64,000 nt of DNA, taken from positions 16,916 to 80,915 of the forward strand of contig JANDJE010000008.1 of assembly GCA_024331095.1 (NCBI GenBank). Reading direction: 5' to 3'. Of this stretch, positions 9,048 to 19,335 are shown one piece after another; position 1 is the first letter of the stretch, and each line of letters begins with the position of its first letter. Under the pieces are notes generated by a model. It was given only the letters and a program-made list of their open reading frames with translations. It did not search any database and had not been told where the DNA came from. This DNA comes from Nitrospira sp. (lineage in GTDB: Bacteria > Nitrospirota > Nitrospiria > Nitrospirales > Nitrospiraceae). A program made the translations under genes and the position numbers.

Positions 9048-11729
9048 ATGGCCGGAGCCTCTGAACGTCCTCGATCTTCCGCCCTCCCGCAACCGATCGA
9101 ATGCCTGCGCCTGGAAGAAGACGCCCGCCGCAAGGTCCATTGGAAACGTTGGGGGCCTTACCTGAGCGAGCGGGCCTGGGGAACCGTGCGGGAGGACTAC
9201 AGTCCGGACGGCACCGCCTGGGAATCGTTTCCGCATGACCAAGCCCGATCCAGAGCCTATCGCTGGAATGAAGACGGGCTGGCGGGGATTTCGGACCGCC
9301 ATCAATATATTTGCTTGGCCATAGCTTTGTGGAACGGACGCGATCCCATTCTCAAAGAGCGATTGTTCGGCTTGACCGGCAACGAAGGCAATCACGGCGA
9401 GGACGTCAAAGAATATTATTTCTACTTGGATTCCACGCCGACTCACTCGTACATGAAATATCTGTATCGATACCCGCAGGCGGAGTTTCCATACCGGCAA
9501 TTGGTCGAAGAAAACAGACGGAGAACCAAGCACGATCCGGAATATGAACTGATCGATACCGGGATTTTCGATGAGAGTCGATATTTCGACGTCTCCGTCG
9601 AGTATGCCAAGGCCTCGCCGGAGGACTTGCTCGTTCGTATCCGAGTGACGAATCAAGGGCCTGAAGCGGCCACGCTCACGGTTTTGCCGACCCTGTGGTT
9701 TCGAAATACCTGGTCTTGGGGATTGGATCTGCGCAGGCCGAGAATGCGCGAGGGCAAAGGGATTCAGAATGCTCGTCTGATTACGTTGGACCATGATTAC
9801 TACGGCCGGAGGCTGCTCTATTGCGAAGAAGCGCCGCTTCTGCTGTTCACGGAGAACGAGACGAATACTCGCCGATTGTACGGCGATCCGGATGGAGCTC
9901 GTTACGTCAAAGACAGTTTTCACGATTACGTCATTCACGGCGACAAGGAGGCGGTGAACCCGGCCAAAGTAGGATCGAAGGCCGCCGCTCACTATGAATG
10001 CTCGCTCGATTCCGGTTCCTCGAAGACGATTCATCTCCGTTTTACCAACGAAGAAAATCCGGAAGCGCTGGCGCGGGAAGTCGTCGATGACCTGTTTTCA
10101 CAACGGATCAAAGAGGCGGACGAGTTCTATCGCGAACTGGCGCCGGCCCATCTGTCCGAGGACGCCAAGCTGGTGCAGAGACAGGCTTTCGCCGGCCTCT
10201 TATGGACCAAACAGTTTTATCACTACGACCTTACCCGCTGGCTCAAAGGCGATCCCGGCATGCCGGAGCCGCCGCGCGAGCGGTCGAAAGGGCGCAACGC
10301 CGATTGGACCCACCTCTACAACGCCGACGTGATTTCCATGCCGGACAAGTGGGAGTATCCCTGGTACGCGGCCTGGGACCTCGCCTTTCACTGCATTCCA
10401 TTTGCGCTGATCGATTCGACCTTCGCCAAGGAACAGCTCATCCTGATGCTTCGTGAATGGTACATGCATCCGAACGGGCAAATTCCCGCCTATGAGTGGG
10501 CGTTGGGCGACGTCAACCCGCCGGTCCATGCGTGGGCGGCCTGGCGCGTGTACAAGATCGAAAAAAAGCGAAAAGGGGTCGGCGATCGGCTTTTTCTTGA
10601 ACGCGTGTTTCACAAACTCCTGCTGAATTTCACGTGGTGGGTGAATCGGAAGGACGCGGACGGCAAGAACATTTTCCAAGGCGGATTTTTGGGACTCGAC
10701 AATATCGGGGTGTTTGACCGCAGCAAGCCATTGCCGACCGGCGGGCGGCTCGAACAGGCCGACGCGACAAGCTGGATGGCCATGTATTGTCTCAACATGC
10801 TCTCCATTGCGCTGGAGCTGGCCCGCGAGAATCGGGCCTATGAAGATGTTGCGAGCAAGTTTTTCGAACACTTCGTCTACATTTGCCGGGCGATGAACAA
10901 CATCGGCGGCGAGAAGATCGAACTCTGGGACAAGGAAGATGGGTTTTTCTACGATGTCTTGCACCTGCCCGATGGACGGACCCTGCCGTTGAAGATCCGG
11001 TCGCTGGTGGGACTCATCCCGCTCTGCGCCGTTGAGACCTTGGACTCCGAATTGATCGATCGTCTGCCTCGATTCAAGCACCGCATGCAATGGTTCATCG
11101 AGAATCGACCGGATTTCAGCTCCCACGTGGAAACCCAGTCGCAGAATGGAGAAGTCCGGCGGTTCTTGTCGCTGGTCAACCGCACCAGACTCAAATCCGT
11201 ATTGCGCTACATGCTTGATGAGCGGGAATTCCTCTCGCCATATGGCATCCGTGCGCTTTCCCGTTACCATCTCGACCATCCCTACACGTTCTCGGCGATG
11301 GGAACGGAGTATCGGGTCGCCTATGAGCCGGCCGAATCGACCACGGGGCTCTTCGGAGGCAACTCCAATTGGCGCGGTCCCATCTGGTTTCCGGTCAATT
11401 TTCTCCTGATCGAATCGTTGCAGAAGTTTCATTATTTTCTGGGCGACGAGTACAAGGTCGAATATCCGACCGGTTCCGGTCGCATGACGACGTTGAATCA
11501 GGTGGCGGCGGAACTGTCCCGCCGATTGGTTCATATTTTTCTGCGGGGGCCGGACGGTCGGCGGCCCGTCTTCGGCGGTGCCAAAAAATTTCAAGAAGAC
11601 CCGCTGTGGCGTGATACGATCCTGTTTTATGAATACTTTCACGGAGAAAATGGAGCCGGGATCGGCGCCAGTCACCAAACCGGCTGGACATCGTTGGTCG
11701 CCAAACTGATTCAGCAGAGCGGGGAGTGA
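9048..11729 (+). CDS. GH63-like glucosidase (MGH1-type glycoside hydrolase)
   Basis: 893 residues, no signal peptide, so cytoplasmic. The long N-terminal part ([21 protein letters not shown] and onward) and the C-terminal (alpha/alpha)6 barrel elements ([34 protein letters not shown]) follow the bacterial glucosidase branch of GH63, whose members hydrolyse alpha-glucosides. The true substrate of this branch is poorly defined; alpha-glucan, glucosylglycerate-type solutes or oligosaccharides are all possible. The gene ends three bases before the debranching-enzyme gene, so translation is probably coupled and the two enzymes likely share a substrate pool. Confidence 0.85.
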   Translation: MAGASERPRSSALPQPIECLRLEEDARRKVHWKRWGPYLSERAWGTVREDYSPDGTAWESFPHDQARSRAYRWNEDGLAGISDRHQYICLAIALWNGRDPILKERLFGLTGNEGNHGEDVKEYYFYLDSTPTHSYMKYLYRYPQAEFPYRQLVEENRRRTKHDPEYELIDTGIFDESRYFDVSVEYAKASPEDLLVRIRVTNQGPEAATLTVLPTLWFRNTWSWGLDLRRPRMREGKGIQNARLITLDHDYYGRRLLYCEEAPLLLFTENETNTRRLYGDPDGARYVKDSFHDYVIHGDKEAVNPAKVGSKAAAHYECSLDSGSSKTIHLRFTNEENPEALAREVVDDLFSQRIKEADEFYRELAPAHLSEDAKLVQRQAFAGLLWTKQFYHYDLTRWLKGDPGMPEPPRERSKGRNADWTHLYNADVISMPDKWEYPWYAAWDLAFHCIPFALIDSTFAKEQLILMLREWYMHPNGQIPAYEWALGDVNPPVHAWAAWRVYKIEKKRKGVGDRLFLERVFHKLLLNFTWWVNRKDADGKNIFQGGFLGLDNIGVFDRSKPLPTGGRLEQADATSWMAMYCLNMLSIALELARENRAYEDVASKFFEHFVYICRAMNNIGGEKIELWDKEDGFFYDVLHLPDGRTLPLKIRSLVGLIPLCAVETLDSELIDRLPRFKHRMQWFIENRPDFSSHVETQSQNGEVRRFLSLVNRTRLKSVLRYMLDEREFLSPYGIRALSRYHLDHPYTFSAMGTEYRVAYEPAESTTGLFGGNSNWRGPIWFPVNFLLIESLQKFHYFLGDEYKVEYPTGSGRMTTLNQVAAELSRRLVHIFLRGPDGRRPVFGGAKKFQEDPLWRDTILFYEYFHGENGAGIGASHQTGWTSLVAKLIQQSGE

Positions 11730-11732
11730 GGG

Positions 11733-13724
11733 GTGAACACAAACCGGAAACAGCGGGGTGTGATGATCGATGCCGCCGCGTGCCAAGATCTTGATCGCGC
11801 CCTTCGCCTCGAATGGCTTGAGACCAACGGCCGTGGCGGGTTCGCCTCCGGTACGGTGGCCGGTGCCAACACTAGGCGATACCATGCCCTGCTGTTGATC
11901 GCCCGCCGACCTCCTCTAGAGCGATTTGTCCTGGTCAATCACCTCGAAGAATGGATCGATCTCGACGGCCATCAGGTACCCCTGTCGACCAATCTCTACC
12001 CGGGAGCCGTTCATCCGACCGGCTATGCTTCCTGTACAGGGTTCTCTTCCGATCCCTGGCCGACCTGGACCTATCAGTGTGGCTCGATCTCCATTCAACG
12101 GGAGATTCTGTGTGTTCACGAGCGCGATCTGGCGGTCGTGAGATGGTCCTTGCTTGCCGGAGCACAACAGTCCGCCGTGCTTCGCATTAGACCGATGGTG
12201 AGCGGCCGAGACTATCATCACACCCATCACGAGAATCCCGTGTTGTTCACTACCGTCTCTGAGGGAAACGGGTGGGTCTCGTGGCAGCCGTATCTCAGTG
12301 TTCCGGCTGTTCGAGTCTTTTATGAAGGGACGTATCGGCACAATCCCGACTGGTTCCGGCGCGTTCAATTTCCGGTTGAGCGTGAACGGGGACTCGACTG
12401 CGAAGAAGACTGGTGGTCTCCTGGAGAATTTGAGTTCACTATCACGCCGGAACGGCCCCGGACTTTGATCCTGACCACCGAACAGACCGATTCGCTTGAT
12501 CCCACGTCGCTGCTCCAACAGGAACGGGAGAGACGTGCCGCTCTCATGAACCGAGCTTCCCGATTCGCTCCATTGGCGTCCCAATTATGGCGTGCTTCGG
12601 ACAGCTTTATTGTAAAGAGAGCAGCAGGCCACACAGTGCTCGCGGGCTATCCTTGGTTTACCGATTGGGGGCGCGACACCTTCATCTCGCTGGCCGGACT
12701 CTGTCTCGTTACCGGCCGCCACGATCAGGCCCGGCAGATTATCGAATCCTATGCAACCCATGTGTCGGAAGGACTGATTCCCAATCGATTTCCCGACTCC
12801 GGTGAAACGCCGGAATACAACAGCATCGACGCGTCGCTCTGGTTCATCCACGCCGTGGATCGGTACTTGGCTTATACGGGGGATGAGAGCCATGTTCGAA
12901 CCGTCGCCTGGCCGGCCATCAAACAGATTTTGGACGGCTACCGGCGCGGCACTCGCTACCAAATCCGGATGGATCGCGACGGATTAATTGCAGGTGGAAT
13001 ACCCGGAGCCCAACTGACGTGGATGGACGCCAAGGTTGGAGACTGGGTCATCACCCCTCGTCATGGGAAGCCGGTCGAGATCCAGGCTCTGTGGATGCGC
13101 GCATTGGATGTCGGCAAACGGCTGGCGGAACGGTTCGGCGAGCCGGCTTATGCGGCTCGCTGTCGGCGAGAGCGGGATCTCGCCGTCAATTCCTTTCGAC
13201 AAAAGTTTTGGTATGAAACAGGCGGCTATCTCTACGACGTGGTCGACGGGCCGGAGGGTCCTGACGCATCGATCCGCCCCAACCAACTGTATGTCTTGGC
13301 CCTCTGTCCAGATGTCATACCCGACGAGCAGGCCAGGCGAATCCTCAACGTGGTCACGGACCATCTTCTCACGCCGGTCGGTCTTCGGACCCTCTCGCCG
13401 GCAGACTCCCGGTACCATCCCCGTTACGAAGGAGGGATCGTCGAGCGAGACGGCGCCTACCACCAAGGAACGGTCTGGCCGTTTCTGCTGGGACCCTTCG
13501 TGACGGCTTGGCTCAACGTGCATGGCAGAAGTGCAAAAAGAAAAGCTGAAGCTCGATCATTTTTGAAAGGTTTGGAGGCTCATCTTTATGCAGCCTGTAT
13601 CGGGCAGGTATCGGAAATTTTCGACGGCGATCCTCCCCATGAACCTCGCGGCTGTCCTTCCCAAGCCTGGTCGGTGGCCGAACCGTTGCGGCTATTGATT
13701 GAAGAACTCGGCCGGCGCCGTTGA
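11733..13724 (+). CDS. amylo-alpha-1,6-glucosidase / glycogen-debranching-type enzyme (GH133-like)
   Basis: 663 residues. The N-terminal GDE_N-like domain has the family signature LEWLETNGRGGFASGT then NTRRYHALL. The C-terminal (alpha/alpha)6 barrel has FTDWGRDTFISLAGL, TWMDAKVGD and GTVWPFLLGP, the usual debranching-enzyme landmarks with acidic active-site residues. It should cleave alpha-1,6 branch points of glycogen-like glucan. The GTG at 11733 has GGGAG upstream; an ATG at 11763 is an alternative. Cotranscribed with the GH63-like gene. No glycogen synthase, branching enzyme or phosphorylase is nearby. Confidence 0.9.
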   Translation: MNTNRKQRGVMIDAAACQDLDRALRLEWLETNGRGGFASGTVAGANTRRYHALLLIARRPPLERFVLVNHLEEWIDLDGHQVPLSTNLYPGAVHPTGYASCTGFSSDPWPTWTYQCGSISIQREILCVHERDLAVVRWSLLAGAQQSAVLRIRPMVSGRDYHHTHHENPVLFTTVSEGNGWVSWQPYLSVPAVRVFYEGTYRHNPDWFRRVQFPVERERGLDCEEDWWSPGEFEFTITPERPRTLILTTEQTDSLDPTSLLQQERERRAALMNRASRFAPLASQLWRASDSFIVKRAAGHTVLAGYPWFTDWGRDTFISLAGLCLVTGRHDQARQIIESYATHVSEGLIPNRFPDSGETPEYNSIDASLWFIHAVDRYLAYTGDESHVRTVAWPAIKQILDGYRRGTRYQIRMDRDGLIAGGIPGAQLTWMDAKVGDWVITPRHGKPVEIQALWMRALDVGKRLAERFGEPAYAARCRRERDLAVNSFRQKFWYETGGYLYDVVDGPEGPDASIRPNQLYVLALCPDVIPDEQARRILNVVTDHLLTPVGLRTLSPADSRYHPRYEGGIVERDGAYHQGTVWPFLLGPFVTAWLNVHGRSAKRKAEARSFLKGLEAHLYAACIGQVSEIFDGDPPHEPRGCPSQAWSVAEPLRLLIEELGRRR

Positions 13725-13809
13725 TCCCTTGACAGTTGCCAGGCACATTCGTAGGCTCGACCAAGCGTGACTATTCCACCGAAGGCTTTCGAGGACGAGG
13801 AGGGGAACG

Positions 13810-14382
13810 ATGAAAACGGCTCAACACCGGTTCGGACGCGGAGAACAGCATGGTAAGGGCCTTACCCTTGGCATCGGCGTTGGGACAATGGTTTGCCTGC
13901 TGTTCAGTCTAAGTGCCGTCCACTCTGCAAAGGCTCAGGAGGTGTGGAAAGAATCGGTGCTGCCCTTGAGCCTTGCCAACAAGGCCATTGCCGCGGCCAT
14001 CGAATCCTGCAAAAAAGACGGCTATCGAGTGAGCGTATCGATCGTCGATCGTTCCGGTGTTCTACGCGCCATGGGACGGGCCGACGGAGCGGGACCCCAC
14101 ACGGTGGACAGTAGCCGGAAGAAGGCCTACACCGCGGCCAGTATCCGCCGACCCACGACGGAGCTGGCGGATCTGATCGGTAAAAATCCGGCGCTACAGG
14201 GGCTGCGTGACATGAACAATGAGATTCTGATCCTGGGCGGAGGGTTGCCGATCGAGATCGGCGGCGAGCTCGTGGGTGGAATCGGCGTCGGCGGAGCCCC
14301 GGGCGCCCATCTGGACGATGCCTGTGCCCAGAGCGGGCTTGACGCCATCGGCGCGGCGCCCAAGGTCACCGTGCCCAAGTGA
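13810..14382 (+). CDS. exported GlcG/HbpS-family (DUF336) protein
   Basis: 190 residues. A basic N-terminus and hydrophobic stretch (about 19-42, ending SAKA) form a probable signal peptide. The mature part is a single Haem_degrading/DUF336 domain: LANKAIAAAIESCKKDGYRVSVSIVDRSG, then a glycine-rich GGGLPIEIGGELVGGIGVGG. Family members bind haem or corrin ligands or act as small sensors; the ligand here is unknown. The stop overlaps the GTG of the next gene, so the pair is translationally coupled and may work together outside the cytoplasm. Confidence 0.8.
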   Translation: MKTAQHRFGRGEQHGKGLTLGIGVGTMVCLLFSLSAVHSAKAQEVWKESVLPLSLANKAIAAAIESCKKDGYRVSVSIVDRSGVLRAMGRADGAGPHTVDSSRKKAYTAASIRRPTTELADLIGKNPALQGLRDMNNEILILGGGLPIEIGGELVGGIGVGGAPGAHLDDACAQSGLDAIGAAPKVTVPK

Positions 14383-14834
14383 GTCGCGGACTCTGGCTCA
14401 TGGTTCTGACCGGAGCGGGATTGTTCTGGAGCGCCTGCAACAGCAGCGCGCCGGAGCCCGCATCAGCCGACATTCCCATCACCGGTCTGCGGCTGACGAT
14501 CGTGCGGACCGCCACCGATCTGTTTTTGCAGCGATTCAATCTCACGATGAAGGTGACGGGACCGGGCGGGTGTTCGACCACCACGGAGCTGTTTCCCGAC
14601 ACGGGCTATGCCGGACGGCGCAATGTCTATTTAGCCCCCAAAGGCATGGTCTATGTCGTGGGGCAATATGACGCCCGCGTCATCGATTCGCGAGACTGTC
14701 GCACGACGCTCTCGGAGTTTCGTCATTTGGATCGCAACGTGGTGTTTGTGGGCAGTTTCGATCAAAACGAGGAGCGCCGCTGGGTCTATCTCTCTGCCGC
14801 GCAACGGCCGGAATTGCCGTTCGAGAAACGATAG
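14379..14834 (+). CDS. probable exported lipoprotein of unknown function
   Basis: 151 residues from a GTG in a GTGA overlap with the preceding stop. The N-terminus has a hydrophobic stretch ending FWSAC, a weak lipobox with Cys20. Two further cysteines (in GGCSTT and SRDCRT) could form a disulphide. The rest is predicted beta-rich; I recognise no family. Coupling to the GlcG-like gene suggests a common periplasmic role, which is inference. Confidence 0.6.
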   Translation: MSRGLWLMVLTGAGLFWSACNSSAPEPASADIPITGLRLTIVRTATDLFLQRFNLTMKVTGPGGCSTTTELFPDTGYAGRRNVYLAPKGMVYVVGQYDARVIDSRDCRTTLSEFRHLDRNVVFVGSFDQNEERRWVYLSAAQRPELPFEKR

Positions 14835-14883
14835 CCCGCCGGCTCTCGTCGAATATGCGAGCGGAACAGCAGCACGCAACAAC

Positions 14884-15093
14884 ATGAACCAGCCCATCGT
14901 CGGCTATCACCAGGATGAAGAGGGTCATTGGGTCGCCGATTTGGCCTGCGGCCACGGGCAACATGTGCGGCACCATCCGCCTTTTTTCAGCCGCCCCTGG
15001 GTGACGACCAAGGAGGGGCGCGCGCGACATCTCGGCATGGTCTTGAACTGCAAAAAATGTGACGAGCCGCCGGAGGCGGTTGCCTCGTCATAG
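14884..15093 (+). CDS. DUF3565 family protein
   Basis: 69 residues. Matches the DUF3565 pattern: an initial GYHQDEEGHWVADLACGHGQHVRH, a central RPWVT, and a closing LNCKKCDEP. Conserved Cys22, a His cluster and a C-terminal CxxC suggest metal (zinc) binding. The function of the family is unknown. The open frame extends further upstream, but ATG 14884 matches the family N-terminus. It lies directly before the helicase gene at 15111 but is probably not part of that system, since DUF3565 genes are common elsewhere. Confidence 0.8.
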   Translation: MNQPIVGYHQDEEGHWVADLACGHGQHVRHHPPFFSRPWVTTKEGRARHLGMVLNCKKCDEPPEAVASS

Positions 15094-15110
15094 AATCCTG
15101 TCTCGGCGGT

Positions 15111-17975
15111 GTGACGACGGCGCGCATGCTCACCGACTATCACGCCAAGTACTTCGCCCATGAACTGACCAAGCGTTGTCCGTCGGACAGTATCGAAAAG
15201 CTGGCCGGCGCGTTGGTGGATGCCCAGGTTGATCTGAATCCTCATCAGATCGAGGCCGCGCTGTTCGCATTTCGGTCACCCCTCTCGAAGGGGGCGCTTC
15301 TCGCGGATGAAGTCGGACTCGGCAAAACCATCGAAGCCGGATTGGTGTTGTCGCAGAAATGGGCGGAGCGGAAGCGTCGCGTGCTCGTCATCACGCCGTC
15401 CAATCTTCGTAAACAGTGGCATCAGGAACTCCAAGAGAAGTTCTTCCTGCCGTGCCGCATTCTGGAAACAAAGTCCTACAACGCTGCGGTGCGTCAAGGG
15501 AACGTCCGTCCCTTTGAATGTGATGACATCGTCATCTGCTCCTACCAATTCGCACGTAGCAAGGCGGCGGAGATCAGCTTCATTCATTGGGACCTTGTCG
15601 TGATCGATGAAGCCCACCGACTACGGAATGTTTACAAACCGACCAACGTGATAGCCAATACTCTGAAGCAGGCGCTTAAAGATGCCCCCAAACTCTTGCT
15701 CACTGCGACGCCGCTACAGAATTCGCTGCTCGAACTGTACGGGCTGGTCAGCGTCGTGGACGACCGCATCTTCGGCGACCTCAAAAGTTTCAAGGATCAG
15801 TTCGCCAATCTCCACAACCAGGCGACCTTCGACAGACTGAAAGCCCGCCTTCGCCCGCTCTGTCAGCGCACGCTACGCCGCCAGGTGCTGCCGTATGTGC
15901 GCTACACAAAGCGGCTGCCTATCGTGCAGCCGTTTACCCCGGCGGAAAGCGAAGACCGGCTGTACCATCTGGTCTCGGAGTATCTTCGACGAGACAATCT
16001 GCGGGCGTTGCCGGCCAGTCAACGGTCGCTCATGATCCTGGTGCTGCGGAAACTCCTGGCCTCGTCCTCGTTTGCCATCGCCGGAGCCTTGGAATCGATG
16101 AGCCGGCGTCTCCGAGACCGCCTCCGACAGGCCGAAGGGCCGAGGCCGATCGAAGAAACGCTCGGAGAAGACTTCGAGGCGCTGGACGAAATCGCGGAAG
16201 AGTGGGAAGAAGAGGCAACTCCGCCCGAAGCGCTTTCAGAAGCCGACCGTCAAGCCATTCAGCAGGAGATCGAGGACCTCGAAGAGTTTCGGAAACTGGC
16301 TGTCTCCATCACCCACAATGCGAAGGGGCAAGCCCTGCTGACCGCCTTACGGACGGCGTTTGGCAAGGCCGAAGAACTCGGCGCCGCGCAGAAAGCCATC
16401 ATCTTCACCGAATCACGTCGCACGCAGGAATATCTGCTTCGTGTCTTGGCCGACAGCCCATGGAAGGACCACATCGTCCTCTTCAACGGCTCCAACAACG
16501 ACGAGAAATCGAAGCGGATCTATCAGGACTGGCTCCGGCGCCATCAGGGAACCGACCGTGTCACAGGGGCTCGGTCCGCCGACATGCGCTCGGCGATCGT
16601 GGACTACTTCAAGGACCAGGGCCGGATCATGATCGCGACGGAGGCTGGAGCCGAGGGCATCAATCTGCAATTCTGTTCCCTGGTCGTGAACTACGATCTT
16701 CCCTGGAATCCGCAGCGGATCGAGCAACGGATCGGCCGGTGCCATCGCTACGGGCAAAAACATGACGTGGTGGTGGTCAATTTCCTCAATCGGCATAACG
16801 AAGCCGACCAACATGTCTTCCGCCTGCTCTCCGAAAAGTTTCAACTCTTCGAAGGCGTCTTTGGAGCCAGTGACGAGGTGCTGGGAGCCATCGAGTCCGG
16901 GGTGGACTTTGAAAAACGGATTGCCGACATTTATCAGCGCTGCCGGACTCCGGAGGAAATCAAGGCGTCCTTTGATCAACTCCAGAGCGAACTGGGCGAG
17001 CAAATTGACGAGGCCATGACCCGCGCCCGTCAACTGCTGTTCGAACACTTCGACGACGAAGTGCGGGAAAAGCTGCGTGTGAGCGATGAACGATCACGGC
17101 TTTACCTCAATCGCTACGAGCGCATCCTGATGCAACTGACGCGGTATGAATTGGCAGACCATGCCGACTTTCTCACGGATTCCTCGTTCCGGCTCACATC
17201 CTGCCCATTCCCGGGAGACATTCCCCTGGGCCTCTATGAATTGCCACGCCGGTCCGGAGAGGCGCATCTGTATCGGCCGGCCCATCCCTTGGCGGAACAG
17301 GTCCTCGCCCAGGCCAAGAGCCGCATGCTGGAGCCGGCGGAACTGACGTTCGAATACGGCAAACATGACGGTAAAGTGACGGTCCTGGAGCCCCTCATCG
17401 GCAAGTCCGGTGTCCTGACTATCTCGGTCTTCACCGTCGAAGCGCTGGACCAGGCCGAAGACTACCTCATCTGTGCAGGCGTAACAGACCAGGGTGATGC
17501 CTTGGAGGAAGAAGTCGTCCATCGCTTATTTACCCTGCCTGCCGGCGTCACCCGGCCTGTGCACGCGCCTCTTGAGCACCCGATGCTGACCAAGCAAGCC
17601 GAAGAGCGCCAGGAGGCCATTCGCCGCCGGATCTCCAAGCGCAACGCGGACTTCTTTGAGGCCGAGGCCGACAAGCTGGACGCCTGGGCCGATGACTTAA
17701 AGGTAGGGCTAGAGCGAGAGATCAAGGAGTTCGATCGGCGGATCAAAGAAGTCCGAAAGACGGTGGTTGCAGCCATGACGTTAGAGGAGAAACTGGCCGG
17801 GCACAAGCAGCTTAAAGCCCTCGAAGCCGAGCGAAACAAGCGCCGCCGCGCCCTCTTCGACGCCCAGGACGAGATCGACCGCCGGCGCGAACAACTGATC
17901 GCCGAGATTGAGAGAAAGCTGCAACAACAGGTAAGCTTCCAGCAGCTTTTTGCTGTCCGCTGGCATGTACGGTAA
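15111..17975 (+). CDS. RapA-like SNF2 family helicase of a putative defence island
   Basis: 954 residues. Superfamily 2 ATPase with the Walker A region DEVGLGKT at 66-73, DEAH at 166-169, LTATPLQNSLLELYGL (motif III), IATEAGAEGINLQ (motif V) and QRIGRCHRYGQ at 539-549 (motif VI). The pattern is that of RapA/HepA-like translocases. An acidic insert separates the RecA lobes. The C-terminal 350 residues end in a charged coiled coil (about 820-945). Such enzymes move on double-stranded DNA or remodel complexes. GTG start with a weak site; ATG at 15126 is possible. First gene of a same-strand cluster with DUF2130, methyltransferase and Res genes, suggesting anti-phage or DNA-modification work rather than RNA-polymerase recycling. 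Confidence 0.85.
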   Translation: MTTARMLTDYHAKYFAHELTKRCPSDSIEKLAGALVDAQVDLNPHQIEAALFAFRSPLSKGALLADEVGLGKTIEAGLVLSQKWAERKRRVLVITPSNLRKQWHQELQEKFFLPCRILETKSYNAAVRQGNVRPFECDDIVICSYQFARSKAAEISFIHWDLVVIDEAHRLRNVYKPTNVIANTLKQALKDAPKLLLTATPLQNSLLELYGLVSVVDDRIFGDLKSFKDQFANLHNQATFDRLKARLRPLCQRTLRRQVLPYVRYTKRLPIVQPFTPAESEDRLYHLVSEYLRRDNLRALPASQRSLMILVLRKLLASSSFAIAGALESMSRRLRDRLRQAEGPRPIEETLGEDFEALDEIAEEWEEEATPPEALSEADRQAIQQEIEDLEEFRKLAVSITHNAKGQALLTALRTAFGKAEELGAAQKAIIFTESRRTQEYLLRVLADSPWKDHIVLFNGSNNDEKSKRIYQDWLRRHQGTDRVTGARSADMRSAIVDYFKDQGRIMIATEAGAEGINLQFCSLVVNYDLPWNPQRIEQRIGRCHRYGQKHDVVVVNFLNRHNEADQHVFRLLSEKFQLFEGVFGASDEVLGAIESGVDFEKRIADIYQRCRTPEEIKASFDQLQSELGEQIDEAMTRARQLLFEHFDDEVREKLRVSDERSRLYLNRYERILMQLTRYELADHADFLTDSSFRLTSCPFPGDIPLGLYELPRRSGEAHLYRPAHPLAEQVLAQAKSRMLEPAELTFEYGKHDGKVTVLEPLIGKSGVLTISVFTVEALDQAEDYLICAGVTDQGDALEEEVVHRLFTLPAGVTRPVHAPLEHPMLTKQAEERQEAIRRRISKRNADFFEAEADKLDAWADDLKVGLEREIKEFDRRIKEVRKTVVAAMTLEEKLAGHKQLKALEAERNKRRRALFDAQDEIDRRREQLIAEIERKLQQQVSFQQLFAVRWHVR

Positions 17976-18021
17976 GAGCCAGCATACAACATGACTTCGG
18001 ACCACCCCAAAGAGAAACTCC

Positions 18022-19311
18022 ATGAGTGAGCCGACCATCATTTGTCCGAACTGCAAAACCGAGATCAAGCTTACCGAGTCCCTCGCGGCGCCGCTGATCG
18101 AATCCACGCGACGGAGCTACGAGCAGCGTCTGGCTCAGAAAGATGCGGACGTGGCCAAGCGAGAGGCGTCGTTGCGCGAGCGGGAAGAAGCCGTCGCCAA
18201 GGCGCGGCAGTCGATCGACGACCAAGTCGCCGAGAAGCTTCGGCAGGAGCGAGGCAGGATCGCCGCCGAGGAAGCGAAGAAGGCCAAGCTCGCGTTGCAG
18301 ACCGAGCTGGACCAAAAGACCAGAGAACTCGCCGATCTTCAAGACGTCATCAAGCAGCGCGATGCCAAGCTCGCCGAGGCGCAGAAGGCTCAGGCGGATC
18401 TCCTTCGCAAACAACGAGAACTGGATGATGCCAAGCGCGAGTTTGATCTCACGGTCGAGAAGCGTGTACAGGAGAGTCTGGCCGCCACGCGCGAGCAGGC
18501 GAAGAAAGAGGCGGAGGAAACCCTCAGACTCAAGGTGCTGGAGAAAGAACAGACCATCGCCTCCATGCAGAAGCAGATCGAAGAACTGAAGCGCAAGGCC
18601 GAGCAGGGCTCGCAGCAACTCCAAGGGGAAGTGCAGGAGCTGGAACTCGAGGCGCTGTTACGCATGAAGTTCCCGCGAGACACCGTTCAACCGGTCCCGA
18701 AAGGCGAGCACGGCGGCGATGTGATCGAGACCGTCATCGGTCCGCTGGGGCAGCCCTGCGGGAAGATCTTGTGGGAATCCAAGCGAACCAAGAACTGGAG
18801 CGACGGGTGGCTGGCCAAGCTCCGCGATGATCAGCGCACCGCCAAGGCAGAGGTGGCGGTGATCGTGAGCCAGGCTTTACCCAAGGAGGTGGAGACCTTC
18901 GATCAGGTTGAAGGGGTGTGGGTCGTCCATCCCAAAGCGGTTCTTCCCGTGGCTACGGCGCTTCGCCAGATGCTCATGGAGGTGGCCACCGCTCGCCAGG
19001 CTTCCGAGGGCCGGCAAACCAAGATGGAGATGGTCTATCAGTACCTGACCGGCCCGCGCTTTCGCCAACGGGTGCAGGCCATCGTCGAAGCCTTCTCATC
19101 GATGCAGGAGGACCTGGACAAAGAGAAAAAAGCGATTGTCAAACAGTGGGCCAAGCGGGAGGAGCAAATCGAGCGGGTCATGCAGGCCACCGTCGGCATG
19201 TACGGGGATTTGCAAGGTATCGCGGGGAAATCGCTCAAGGAGATCGAGGGGCTGGAGATGCAGGCCTTGGAGGGACCGGAACTCGATGGAGAAGATTCCA
19301 TCGAGCAGTAG
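18022..19311 (+). CDS. DUF2130 coiled-coil protein with PD-(D/E)XK-like nuclease motif
   Basis: 429 residues. It opens with CPNCKTEIKL (CxxC, possible zinc knuckle). A very long charged coiled coil follows (about 35-205), then a globular domain with Asp233 (in HGGD) and Glu252-Ser-Lys254 (in LWESKRT), and a final helical tail. Asp followed by E-x-K about 20 residues later, flanked by predicted beta strands, is the core signature of PD-(D/E)XK nucleases such as Mrr. The domain order is that of DUF2130. It starts 46 bases after the SNF2 gene on the same strand, so probably one transcript. Nuclease activity is inferred from motif spacing alone. Confidence 0.8.
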   Translation: MSEPTIICPNCKTEIKLTESLAAPLIESTRRSYEQRLAQKDADVAKREASLREREEAVAKARQSIDDQVAEKLRQERGRIAAEEAKKAKLALQTELDQKTRELADLQDVIKQRDAKLAEAQKAQADLLRKQRELDDAKREFDLTVEKRVQESLAATREQAKKEAEETLRLKVLEKEQTIASMQKQIEELKRKAEQGSQQLQGEVQELELEALLRMKFPRDTVQPVPKGEHGGDVIETVIGPLGQPCGKILWESKRTKNWSDGWLAKLRDDQRTAKAEVAVIVSQALPKEVETFDQVEGVWVVHPKAVLPVATALRQMLMEVATARQASEGRQTKMEMVYQYLTGPRFRQRVQAIVEAFSSMQEDLDKEKKAIVKQWAKREEQIERVMQATVGMYGDLQGIAGKSLKEIEGLEMQALEGPELDGEDSIEQ

Positions 19312-19335
19312 CGATGGGGGCCACTACAGAAGTCT

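Noticed and set aside
10200..11885. 561-codon minus-strand open frame
   Set aside because: Antisense to the GH63-like and debranching genes, which have clear family motifs. Composition is typical of a GC-rich shadow frame.
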